Shown here: in pieces, positions 25,032 through 32,898 of the stretch | Layout of the letters: each line of letters opens with the position of its first letter | Numbering within the stretch: the stretch's first letter is position 1 | Origin: an uncultured Desulfosarcina sp. | GTDB taxonomy: Bacteria > Desulfobacterota > Desulfobacteria > Desulfobacterales > Desulfosarcinaceae | DNA: 64,000 nucleotides | Reading direction: 5' to 3' | Assembly (NCBI RefSeq): GCF_963668215.1 | Contig: NZ_OY764190.1 | Location: forward strand, 1,736,001 to 1,800,000 | Position numbers and translations under genes: made by a program | Notes under the pieces: generated by a model | The model's database searches: none | Told to the model about the DNA's origin: nothing | Seen by the model: only the letters and a program-made list of their open reading frames with translations

Positions 25032-27275
25032 TCAATCTGCAACACCCTCAATTCGACAAGGCACAAACCGATGCAACGGGGTTCCGATGGGATCCCGATG
25101 GCTGCTCCGGGTCAACCGGTTGACATTGACCCCATACACGGTTCCTTCGTAATTCAGCCCGAACCCATGGGGCACCAGTACCATGCCCGGCCGCACCTGC
25201 TCACTGATCTCCAGCTCGCCGACGGCGCTGCCGGCCGCTGTGGTCACTTTCACATCCTGGCCGTCGGTCAGGTTCAAATCGGCAGCATCGGCCGGGCTAA
25301 CCGCCACCGTGCAGGCCCGTTTGCCTTCGTTCCACGCCGGATTGCGCATCATGGTGTTGATGTTGGTCTTCATGTGGCGGCCGGCATTGAGAACCAAAGG
25401 AAAACCGGCGGGCATTTCAAGGCCGCGGGCTTCCTTTTCCGGCGTCAGATCGAGAACCTCTGCTTCCAGTTCGGGAATGAAGACTTCGACTTTGCCGGAC
25501 GGGGTTTTGATGCCGTCCATGGGATTCTTTTCATCGGCTTTGCCCACCCAGATCCCTTCGGGTGCGTCCAGCAGGGCCTGGAAAATGCGGTCCCCCTGGT
25601 CGATGCCCGGCTCGAAGCCGGCCCGCGCCGCGTTTTTGCGAAAGGCCTTGGGCGCCGTCATGAGCAGGCCCCACAGGCCGGCTTTGGCCGCGCTGTCCCA
25701 CTCTTTCCCCAAGGTCTTGGCCAGCACGAAGGGCATGCGCGGCATGGCCTCGGGAACCTGGGCGCCGTATTCCATCAACTTGGCGCCAAAGGAGAGGCGG
25801 TCCTGCCGGGCGGCCGAAACAAGGCTTTCGGAAATCTCGGGAATCAAACCCAGTCGGTCAGCCAGGCGGACAAGAATCTGGGAGGCCTCCAGGCACTCGC
25901 CCGGCGGGTCCACCAGGGGCCGGCGCAGTTGGAGAAAAACCTCCGGGTAGGTCCACGGAAAGAAGGTCACGTCCCAGGATTCGTAAAAGGTGCGGCAGGG
26001 CAGCACGTAATGGGCCAGACGTGCGGTTTCACTCATCACGATGTCGTTGACCACCAGCAGATCCAGCTTGGCGAAGGATGCCTCGAAGGCTTGGGTGTCC
26101 GGCCATGAGCGCAAAGGGTTGCAGGCGCTGACGATCACCGCCCGCAACCGGTCGGGACGGCCGCTTTCGATCTCCTCGGGAATCACCGCCGGGGGAAAGG
26201 CGCCCGCGGCCGCCGGCGGCAGGCCGGTCGCCGTGGTTCGCCACACCTTTTCGTTTCTCTCGTCGGCGTGAAATCCCATGGGCATGACCATGCCGGGAAC
26301 GATATTGCCGCCGCGTACGCCGAAGACCCCGCAGACCGCGGCGAGAATGTTGGTCAGATAAGAGTTTAGCGTGCTGTGACGGCCCATGTAAATGCCCAGG
26401 TCCGTGTGCAGGCACCAACGCCGGGTGGTCATCAGCCGGCACAGGTCACGTACCTGGTCGGCATCGATCTGACACACCTGCAGGGCGCCCTGGATGTCGA
26501 AATTCTCGAACCAGGGCCGGACGCGGTCCCAACCATCCACGTGCTCGTCCAGATAGGCCTGGTTCTGCCAGCCTTCCTGGAGAATCGTGGCGATCATGGC
26601 CCTGGCCAGCAGCGCGTCGGTGCCTGGCCGCACAGCCAGATGAAAATCGGCGATGGCAGCGGTTTCGCTGCGTCTGGGGTCCACGGCCACCAGCGTCCGC
26701 CGGGAGTCCTTGCTGAACGCTTTCAAAACCAGGGGCGCCCGGGGCATCTGGTGGCTCTGCATTCCGTTCCATCCCCAGGCGATCAGCATCTCGGCGTCGT
26801 GCTCGTCGGGAATGGCGACGTTGTACTGCTTGCCCAGCATGCGGCCGTTGACCCACCAGGCGCCGCTGAACTCCTGTCCTGCCGAGGAGTAGTAATATTG
26901 GGAACCCAGGGCGCGCAGCAGCCCCAGCCCGAATCCCGCTTCCATATGTCCACCCTGGGAACTGCCGCCCAAATAAGCAAGGCAGCGGGGGCCGTGTTTA
27001 TCCAAAAGACCCTGCAACCGTTCGGTGATTTCGTCGATGGCCCGGTCCCAGGAAATCGGCTCGAAATTGTCGCCCACCCGCTTGAGGGGCCGGGTGATCC
27101 GGTCGGCGGGATACTGGTGGTAGAGAATGTTGAGGCCCTTGCGACAGGCATAGCCCCGGCTGCGCGGGTTGGCCTTGTCCGGCCGGACCTTGACCATGCG
27201 GCCATCTTCCACGAACACCTCCAGGCCGCAGTTCTGGGCGCACAATACACATCCGGTCTTCAGCCATTGTCCCAT
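25032..27275 (-). CDS. Molybdopterin oxidoreductase, Fe-S-containing catalytic subunit
   Basis: A 747-residue MopB-family enzyme. Cys9, Cys12, Cys16 and Cys44 (GCVLCAQNCG ... YACRKG) bind a 4Fe-4S cluster. DRITRPLKRVGDNFEPISWD is the family lead-in, IDPRRSE-like VAVDPRRSETA a cofactor segment, and LNAGRHMKTNINTMMRNP with VTTAAGSAVGELEI the C-terminal MGD-binding domain. No Sec or obvious Cys occupies the molybdenum ligand region (SSAGQEFSGAWWVNG), so the metal ligand and substrate are unclear. There is no adjacent electron-transfer subunit. GGAGG precedes the ATG at 27275; a longer reading to 27593 enters the divergent promoter region. Confidence 0.9.
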   Translation of the reverse strand: MGQWLKTGCVLCAQNCGLEVFVEDGRMVKVRPDKANPRSRGYACRKGLNILYHQYPADRITRPLKRVGDNFEPISWDRAIDEITERLQGLLDKHGPRCLAYLGGSSQGGHMEAGFGLGLLRALGSQYYYSSAGQEFSGAWWVNGRMLGKQYNVAIPDEHDAEMLIAWGWNGMQSHQMPRAPLVLKAFSKDSRRTLVAVDPRRSETAAIADFHLAVRPGTDALLARAMIATILQEGWQNQAYLDEHVDGWDRVRPWFENFDIQGALQVCQIDADQVRDLCRLMTTRRWCLHTDLGIYMGRHSTLNSYLTNILAAVCGVFGVRGGNIVPGMVMPMGFHADERNEKVWRTTATGLPPAAAGAFPPAVIPEEIESGRPDRLRAVIVSACNPLRSWPDTQAFEASFAKLDLLVVNDIVMSETARLAHYVLPCRTFYESWDVTFFPWTYPEVFLQLRRPLVDPPGECLEASQILVRLADRLGLIPEISESLVSAARQDRLSFGAKLMEYGAQVPEAMPRMPFVLAKTLGKEWDSAAKAGLWGLLMTAPKAFRKNAARAGFEPGIDQGDRIFQALLDAPEGIWVGKADEKNPMDGIKTPSGKVEVFIPELEAEVLDLTPEKEARGLEMPAGFPLVLNAGRHMKTNINTMMRNPAWNEGKRACTVAVSPADAADLNLTDGQDVKVTTAAGSAVGELEISEQVRPGMVLVPHGFGLNYEGTVYGVNVNRLTRSSHRDPIGTPLHRFVPCRIEGVAD

Positions 27276-27307
27276 GACGCCTCCTTTATCTTGAGTTTCG
27301 ATAGGGG

Positions 27308-27340
27308 TCCAGCCGCGATTCTGACATGATCGCGGCTGGA
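27308..27340. repeat. Family A hairpin fragment
   Basis: TCCAGCCGCGAT, nine bases, then ATCGCGGCTGGA: a 12-bp perfect inverted repeat with the family A terminal sequence. It lies in the divergent promoter space between the oxidoreductase and the GlxA-type regulator. Confidence 0.8.
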
Positions 27341-27474
27341 AGCCGCTCCGCCATTTCGTTCCTCCCCGTCTGAATGGCCATTTGGATGTTACTACTATAG
27401 CGCTTGCCAGCGGAATAAAAAAGTGGCATAAGTGACAAACTCTGTGCAAAAAATGCCATTTAAAGTGCCCAACT

Positions 27475-28470
27475 ATGCCGAAAATTAGTTTCTGGATATC
27501 CGAAGGCGCCCTGTTCTCCAGTGCCGTCACGCTGACCGACGCCTTTGCCATCGCCAATCTCTGGCAGCGCGCCCTTGAAGAAGAGCAAACCAAGCCGCTG
27601 TTTCAAACCGAGATCCTGACCACCGATGGCGCCCCGGTGACAGCCTTGGGAAACATCCCCGTAACACCCCACGGAGCGATTGACGAGGAGGCCTCCACCG
27701 ATTGCCTGATCATTGCCCCTACGCTCCCCAACGTCACACCCATGCCGGCGGATCTGGACCGCCTGGGCCATTGGATTGAAGCATTGCGCCGCAGGGGGGT
27801 GCCCATCGCCACGGTTTGCACCGGCGCGTTTGTCCTCGCCGAACTGGGTCTGCTGGACGGCAAAACCGCCACCACCAATTGGCAATACGCCCACATGTTC
27901 CAAAACCGCTACCCCAGGGTCAACCTGAGCGTCCAGCATATGCTCACCGAGGACGACGGCATTCTGTGTACCGGGGCCGCCACGGCCGTTTACCAGCTTG
28001 CCTTGCACCTCATCCGCCGGTTCGGGTCCAACCGGCTCGCATCCGCCTGCTGCAAAGCGCTCCTGGTAGACCCCAACCGGAGCAGCCAGACCCCCTATGT
28101 TCTCACGCGTCCCTCGAACAATCACGGCGACGCCCAGGTCCTCAAGGCCCAGCGGCTCATTGGGGAAAATTACGCCGCCATCGACAGCGTCGATACCGTC
28201 GCCCGGGAAGTGGGCATCAGCCCCCGCCATTTCAAACGGCGCTTCAAGTCCGCCACCGGAGACCTGCCCCTCAAATACCTGCAGCGCATCCGGATCGACG
28301 CTGCCAAGGAGGAGTTGGAAACCACGAATCAGACCATCGAGGAGATTACCCGGGACGTCGGGTACGAAGATGTCAGTTCCTTCTGCCGGCTCTTCAAGCA
28401 GCACACGGCCATCTCGCCCAGCGCCTATCGGGAAAAATTTTTCGTCTCTTCAGAAAGAATGAACGCTTGA
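27475..28470 (+). CDS. GlxA-family AraC-type transcriptional regulator
   Basis: A 331-residue protein with an N-terminal DJ-1/PfpI-like (class I glutamine amidotransferase-like) domain, recognised by ISEGALFSSAVTLTDAF and the elbow IATVCTGAFVLAELGLLDG, and a C-terminal AraC domain with two helix-turn-helices (VDTVAREVGISPRHFKRRFK and EITRDVGYEDVSSFCRLFKQ). Members respond to small molecules through the first domain. It is divergent from the molybdopterin oxidoreductase and upstream of the Rieske-like and OYE genes, so it may control either side. The gap of 199 bases holds the shared promoter region. Confidence 0.92.
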   Translation: MPKISFWISEGALFSSAVTLTDAFAIANLWQRALEEEQTKPLFQTEILTTDGAPVTALGNIPVTPHGAIDEEASTDCLIIAPTLPNVTPMPADLDRLGHWIEALRRRGVPIATVCTGAFVLAELGLLDGKTATTNWQYAHMFQNRYPRVNLSVQHMLTEDDGILCTGAATAVYQLALHLIRRFGSNRLASACCKALLVDPNRSSQTPYVLTRPSNNHGDAQVLKAQRLIGENYAAIDSVDTVAREVGISPRHFKRRFKSATGDLPLKYLQRIRIDAAKEELETTNQTIEEITRDVGYEDVSSFCRLFKQHTAISPSAYREKFFVSSERMNA

Positions 28471-28497
28471 AAAAGATATCCATGTAAGGAGGAAAAA

Positions 28498-28893
28498 ATG
28501 AAATTCTTCAAGCGGTTGTTGGGAATCTGCGAAACCCCTACCCCGAATGATCCGGACGCCTGGACGGTTGCAAACGGCGTCGTCAGCATAGATCTTGCCC
28601 GCATGCCGGAATTGGACAGCCCCGGCGGCGGCGTGCGTCTGGAAGGCAAGGATTCAGCGCCCCGGTTGCTGGTCTTTCATGGCGACGACGGCCAGCACCA
28701 TGCCGTGTCCAACCGCTGCACCCACATGGGCCGCCGCATCGACCCCATCGCCGGCAGCAAGATCATTCAGTGCTGCTCGGTTTCCAAATCAACCTATACC
28801 TACGACGGCAAGCCGGTGGGCGGGGCGGCCAAGAAGCCGCTGCAAACCTATCCGGTGGAACTGGAAGGGAAGACGCTGAAGATAAAAATTTAG
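28498..28893 (+). CDS. Rieske-like small protein with a variant cluster site
   Basis: A 131-residue protein with a Rieske domain from about residue 40. The first ligand pair is intact (SNRCTHMGRR, Cys74 and His76). The second, normally C-x2-H, reads IIQCCSVSKSTY: Cys92 is in place, but Val95 sits at the His position, with an extra Cys93 next to Cys92. The fold end GGAAKKPLQTYPVELEGKTL is typical. The gene lies just after the GlxA regulator with an AAGGAGG ribosome site. A 2Fe-2S cluster with mixed ligation or a lost cluster are both possible. Confidence 0.8.
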   Translation: MKFFKRLLGICETPTPNDPDAWTVANGVVSIDLARMPELDSPGGGVRLEGKDSAPRLLVFHGDDGQHHAVSNRCTHMGRRIDPIAGSKIIQCCSVSKSTYTYDGKPVGGAAKKPLQTYPVELEGKTLKIKI

Positions 28894-29021
28894 GATTCGA
28901 GGATTCAAGTGATGAAAGACCAGCGATCCATCCCTTGACCCCCCGACCCCTTGAATCCTGGAACCCTTGAGAAACGCTGGTTTAAATCCAAACGCATCAA
29001 AAACATCATCAGGAGCATTAA

Positions 29022-30137
29022 ATGACCCCCTCTTCCCTCTTCGAACCCACCACCATCAACGGCCTTTCCCTGCCCAACCGATTTGTCCGTTCGGCCACCT
29101 GGGAAGGCATGGCCACCGTGGACGGCCGGGTCACCCCCAAACTCACGGAAACCATCGTGGCCCTGGCCCGAGGCGGTGTAGGCCTGATCGTCTCCGGCCA
29201 TGCCTATGTGACAAAAATTGGCCAGGCCAGCCCCTTCCAGATGGGAATCTATGACGATGCGTTGATCGAAGGACTGGCCTCCATGGCCGCTGCCGTCCAC
29301 GAGGCCGGCGGCCGCATCGTGGCTCAGCTGGCCCACGCCGGAACCTTCGCCCTGGAAAAAGCCATCGGCACGGCGCCGCTGGCGGTTTCGGTTTTCGACG
29401 GCCTGGCCCAGACCCCGCGGGCCGAACTCTCCTCCGACGATATCGCCGCCTTGAAGGAAGCCTATGTTGCCGCGGCCAAACGAGCCAAAACGGCCGGCTT
29501 CGACGGCATCCAACTGCACAGCGGACACGGCTACCTGCTGAGCCAGTTTCTCTCTCCCTGGTTCAACCGGCGCACCGACGACTATGGCGGACCGGTGGGC
29601 AATCGGGCGCGCATCCACACGGAAATCATCCGGGCCATCCGGGAGGCGGTCGGAGAAGACTTCCCCCTGCTGGTAAAGCTGAATTGTGAGGATTTTACCG
29701 AAGGCGGGTTGACCGTGGAAGAGAGCCTCGCAGCGGCAAGCGCAATGGCCGCCGCCGGGATGGATGCCATCGAACTGAGCGGTGGCACCATTACCAGCGG
29801 CAAACTTTCTCCCAGCCGCTCTAACATCAATAAACCGGAGAAGGAGGCCTATTTCCAGGAGGCCGCAAAAACGTTTAAGCAAAACCTGGATATCCCCCTG
29901 ATCCTAGTGGGCGGCATCCGTTCACCGGAGGTGGCCGAACGGCTGCTGGCCGACGGCTCCGCCGACTACTTCTCCATGTCTCGCCCCCTGATCCGCGAAC
30001 CCGACCTGGTCAACCGCTGGAAATCAGGCGACCGCAGCCCGGCGCGCTGTATTTCGGACAACCTGTGTTTCCGGCCGGGGATGATGGGAAAAGGAATTTA
30101 TTGCGTAACCAAGGAACGCATGAAAGCCCAACAGTAA
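29022..30137 (+). CDS. NADH:flavin oxidoreductase, old yellow enzyme family
   Basis: A 371-residue FMN TIM-barrel. LFEPTTINGLSLPNRFVRSA is the OYE N-terminus, IVAQLAHAG the FMN strand, GIQLHSGHGYLLSQFLSP with NRRTDDYGG the conserved active-site loop, and LVGGIRSPEVAERLL the phosphate-binding end. RHxxD catalytic acids are represented by LHSGHGY. The C-terminal RCISDNLCFRP retains two Cys, fewer than the four of the 4Fe-4S dienoyl-CoA reductase type, so it is probably the FMN-only class. The ATG follows AGGAG. The substrate is unsaturated carbonyl compounds in relatives. Confidence 0.92.
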   Translation: MTPSSLFEPTTINGLSLPNRFVRSATWEGMATVDGRVTPKLTETIVALARGGVGLIVSGHAYVTKIGQASPFQMGIYDDALIEGLASMAAAVHEAGGRIVAQLAHAGTFALEKAIGTAPLAVSVFDGLAQTPRAELSSDDIAALKEAYVAAAKRAKTAGFDGIQLHSGHGYLLSQFLSPWFNRRTDDYGGPVGNRARIHTEIIRAIREAVGEDFPLLVKLNCEDFTEGGLTVEESLAAASAMAAAGMDAIELSGGTITSGKLSPSRSNINKPEKEAYFQEAAKTFKQNLDIPLILVGGIRSPEVAERLLADGSADYFSMSRPLIREPDLVNRWKSGDRSPARCISDNLCFRPGMMGKGIYCVTKERMKAQQ

Positions 30138-30144
30138 GCGCGTT

Positions 30145-31941
30145 TTAAAGCGCCCGGGCCTTTTTCCGCCAATGAGTAAAAAGGGCCAGCCCGAAAAGGA
30201 TAAAAAATACGGCAAAAAAATACGGTACATAGTTGAATTCGGGATTCCCCGGCACCAGCACCGCCTGCCCGGGTTTATCGGGGTTGTAGTAAACGGGCAC
30301 GGTTTTCCCTTGGGGATATCGGGAGACGACCTTTTTGGCATTGCCCGTCGAGCCAAACGAAATTTTACCGGATTTATAGGTCTTGCCGTCGATGTTATAT
30401 TGATAGGCGATTTTCGGGTATTCCTTCACCGTGGTTTTTTTATTGGCCCCTTCCCCGGAGGTGCTGGTTTGCTTTTCGATTTCCGATTGGACGATATTGC
30501 CGGTCACGCTTGGCCAGGATTTGCTTGCCAGGCTGGTTCGATAGCCATTGTAACTGACCACGGCGATAACGATGCCGATAGCGAGAAAAAGAACGGCGCC
30601 GGCCAATCGTTCGATGTTTGGAGACAGAAAGCCCCCCGCAAGAAAAAACAGGCCGATGCCGAGAATGATCGATCCCACCAAGGTCATCCCGGAGAGTAAA
30701 AACGGCAGGCTCAGCAAGAAAAGAAAAATGCCGCCAAGCCGCTTCAGCCAGCGTTTGGCTGTTTTGATCTTAGGCGCCATGGAGGTGTCGGCCTTATTGA
30801 CAAATTCCTTGAAAAGCGCCTTGGTCTCTTCCTCCGAATAGCGTTTCTTGCCTTCCATCTGCTGGTACGCCGGCGGAGGGGGCGGCGATGGCGCGCCGGC
30901 TGGCCCGGAAGCCAGGGCCGCATTGGCCACGGCCACGGAGGCTGCCTCCGCCGGTCCTTTCTGCGTCCATATGCGCGTATTGAGATTCAACTCGTCCACG
31001 ATATCGACGACCAGTTTCAAATCGTCGTAATACTCCTGAATATGGGAGATATTGAGCAGGCTTTCCCTGATTTTTGGCTCGAACAGTTCTCTCTGGAAGG
31101 GGATGGCCACATAAAATTTGGAAGCCGAAAAGGAGAGCCGCATCTCCTGATTTGCCCGGTTCCGAAAATCGACGATCCGGCGCATTAAACTGGTGGAAAG
31201 AATATAGCGCGCCTCCACCTGATCCTGGCCGTAAACCGCGAACAGCTTTTCGAATTCCGGGTCTTCCATCTTGACCAGTTGGCCGTTTTGCACGTTGAGG
31301 CTCTGAAGGGCCTGGCCGATATCCCCGAACAGCCGCTGAGCCGTGTCCGGCAGGACGATGGTCGTCCCCTTGAAGGATTTGTTGAAGTCGGCAACGAAGA
31401 GAAGCCCGTTGAAAATGGGGGTAATTCGTTTTTTCGTTCGATTCGTGCTGCTGGAACTCGAACTTCGCCGGACGATGTCGACCCGCTTGGCATGCACCTC
31501 CGAGAATTGGATGGCCGTCTCCCCCAGAGTGCCGCTAACCAGATCGTCCCCGGTGTATTCACCGGGCTTGTCGATAAACAAATGGCTGGCCATAAAGGCT
31601 TCCCTGGGCACCATGCCGGCTTTGTCGTACCGCAGACGCTGATCGACAAAGGCCACGATCCTGGGGATGATCTTGTCTTTGAAGCCCGTATGATAGTCCC
31701 GGTAGTACTTGATGTGCCAGAAGAAAAACGTAAATAGGGCCGATAAAATGATAAACGTCAACCAGACCATGAGATAAAGATCGAGGCCGAACAGGCCATG
31801 AACGAACAAAAACGCCAGATTGAGCGCCACTAAGATGACGATCGCCTGCACCAATTTCTTTTTTACGGTTAGCCGTTGCGCCTCCAGCTTCTCCAGGTCC
31901 GGCAGCAAATCGGATTGATAGAAGGATTCAAGTGATTGCAT
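30145..31941 (-). CDS. DUF3137-DUF3592 fusion membrane protein
   Basis: A 598-residue protein. Residues about 1-330 match DUF3137, beginning SLESFYQSDLLPDLEKLEAQR with two membrane segments (IVILVALNLAFLFVHGLF) and a long cytosolic or extracytosolic part. A linker SPPPPPAYQ leads to four hydrophobic segments and a C-terminal DUF3592 unit, with the signature KKVVSRYPQGKTVPVYYNPDKPGQAVL (27 residues in the middle of the segment 530-560). LemA is encoded 15 bases upstream; LemA and DUF3137 proteins are often neighbours. The fusion to DUF3592 is not the usual architecture that I know. Confidence 0.85.
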   Translation of the reverse strand: MQSLESFYQSDLLPDLEKLEAQRLTVKKKLVQAIVILVALNLAFLFVHGLFGLDLYLMVWLTFIILSALFTFFFWHIKYYRDYHTGFKDKIIPRIVAFVDQRLRYDKAGMVPREAFMASHLFIDKPGEYTGDDLVSGTLGETAIQFSEVHAKRVDIVRRSSSSSSTNRTKKRITPIFNGLLFVADFNKSFKGTTIVLPDTAQRLFGDIGQALQSLNVQNGQLVKMEDPEFEKLFAVYGQDQVEARYILSTSLMRRIVDFRNRANQEMRLSFSASKFYVAIPFQRELFEPKIRESLLNISHIQEYYDDLKLVVDIVDELNLNTRIWTQKGPAEAASVAVANAALASGPAGAPSPPPPPAYQQMEGKKRYSEEETKALFKEFVNKADTSMAPKIKTAKRWLKRLGGIFLFLLSLPFLLSGMTLVGSIILGIGLFFLAGGFLSPNIERLAGAVLFLAIGIVIAVVSYNGYRTSLASKSWPSVTGNIVQSEIEKQTSTSGEGANKKTTVKEYPKIAYQYNIDGKTYKSGKISFGSTGNAKKVVSRYPQGKTVPVYYNPDKPGQAVLVPGNPEFNYVPYFFAVFFILFGLALFTHWRKKARAL

Positions 31942-31956
31942 GTCTGTACCTTTTCG

Positions 31957-32514
31957 TTAAAGATCAAGGAGTTGACCCACATCCACGTTCTTGCGTTCCT
32001 GGGCATCGATTTCGAAAAAGACCTTCTTCTGATAGCCCATCAAGCGGGCGACAATATTGCTGGGAAACATCTCCAGGGCGTTGTTGTAATCCTTGACCGA
32101 GGCATTGTAGGCCCTGCGCGCAGCAGAAATCTGCTCTTCCACTTCGTTTAAGGAGGCCTGCAGGTTGATAAAATTCTCGCTGGCCTTCAAATCCGGGTAG
32201 TTTTCGGCGGCCACCATGATTTTCCCGATGGCGCTTGATACTTCCCGATCCATGGCCACGGTGTCCGCATCGCTCATCTGACCGGATATGGCCTTGGCGC
32301 GCATCTCGGTCACCCGGGTGAGCACGTCGACTTCATGCTGCATGTAGCGCTTGACCATCTTGGTCAGGTTCGGAATCAGGTCGAAACGCTTTTTAATCAG
32401 CACATCGATGCTGGAAAAAGCAGTGGCCACCTGGTTTTTCTTGCCCACCAGATTGTTGTAAAGCAGAATAAAAAAGAGAACGACGACGCCAATGACAATC
32501 AAAGCAACGAGCAT
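31957..32514 (-). CDS. lemA: LemA family protein
   Basis: A 185-residue protein of normal LemA length with a single N-terminal membrane helix (MLVALIVIGVVVLFFILLYN). Family signatures include NQVATAFSSIDVLIKKRFDLIPNL, VTEMRAKAI, and AARRAYNASVKDYNNALEMFPSNIVARLMGY. LemA forms an antiparallel helical bundle displayed on the outside of the inner membrane and is often linked to envelope stress and proteolysis. It is cotranscribed with the DUF3137 fusion gene downstream. Confidence 0.95.
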   Translation of the reverse strand: MLVALIVIGVVVLFFILLYNNLVGKKNQVATAFSSIDVLIKKRFDLIPNLTKMVKRYMQHEVDVLTRVTEMRAKAISGQMSDADTVAMDREVSSAIGKIMVAAENYPDLKASENFINLQASLNEVEEQISAARRAYNASVKDYNNALEMFPSNIVARLMGYQKKVFFEIDAQERKNVDVGQLLDL

Positions 32515-32534
32515 AGTGCCTCCCTATCTGTTTT

Positions 32535-32852
32535 TTATTTACAAACATCCAGCCTGCACATCTTCTTGATGTCGGCCGTTTGAATCCGCTCGCAAAGCTT
32601 GCAGTCCTTGTTTTTCATGGCCAGTTGGTAATAGCACCAGCCGTGCACCCCGTCGGCCTTGGGCCAGTACTTGAGGATGTTCTCGCAAAGCTCGGGCTGG
32701 TTAAGCTGCTCCACGGTTTCCTGGTAGCACCAGGGGCCGCGGGGATGGTCTTTGCATTCCAAATAGATGTGGTCGTCTTCCGCAAAGGTAACCATCGCCA
32801 TCAAACAAAACGCGCTTAATGTGCACAAGAACAAAATCTTTTGCATTTCCAT
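32535..32852 (-). CDS. Small exported eight-cysteine protein
   Basis: A 105-residue protein. A signal peptide (QKILFLCTLSAFCLMAMVTFA) is followed by a mature part of about 80 residues with eight cysteines (LEC, WCYQ, LCEN, WCYYQ, DCKLCER, MCRLDVC), suggesting four disulfides in the periplasm or outside. No family was recognised. It is the last short gene before lemA and lies 46 bases after the metalloprotease-like gene. The ATG at 32852 was chosen because the signal peptide fits; 32846 is an alternative. Confidence 0.75.
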   Translation of the reverse strand: MEMQKILFLCTLSAFCLMAMVTFAEDDHIYLECKDHPRGPWCYQETVEQLNQPELCENILKYWPKADGVHGWCYYQLAMKNKDCKLCERIQTADIKKMCRLDVCK

Positions 32853-32898
32853 AGCTTTTGCCTTTGTTTTTATTGAAAGCCTTCTATCCGGGGACCGG

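Noticed and set aside
27276..27593. N-terminal extension of the molybdopterin oxidoreductase
   Set aside because: It would run through a family A hairpin and into the divergent gene; GGAGG before 27273-27275 supports the shorter form.
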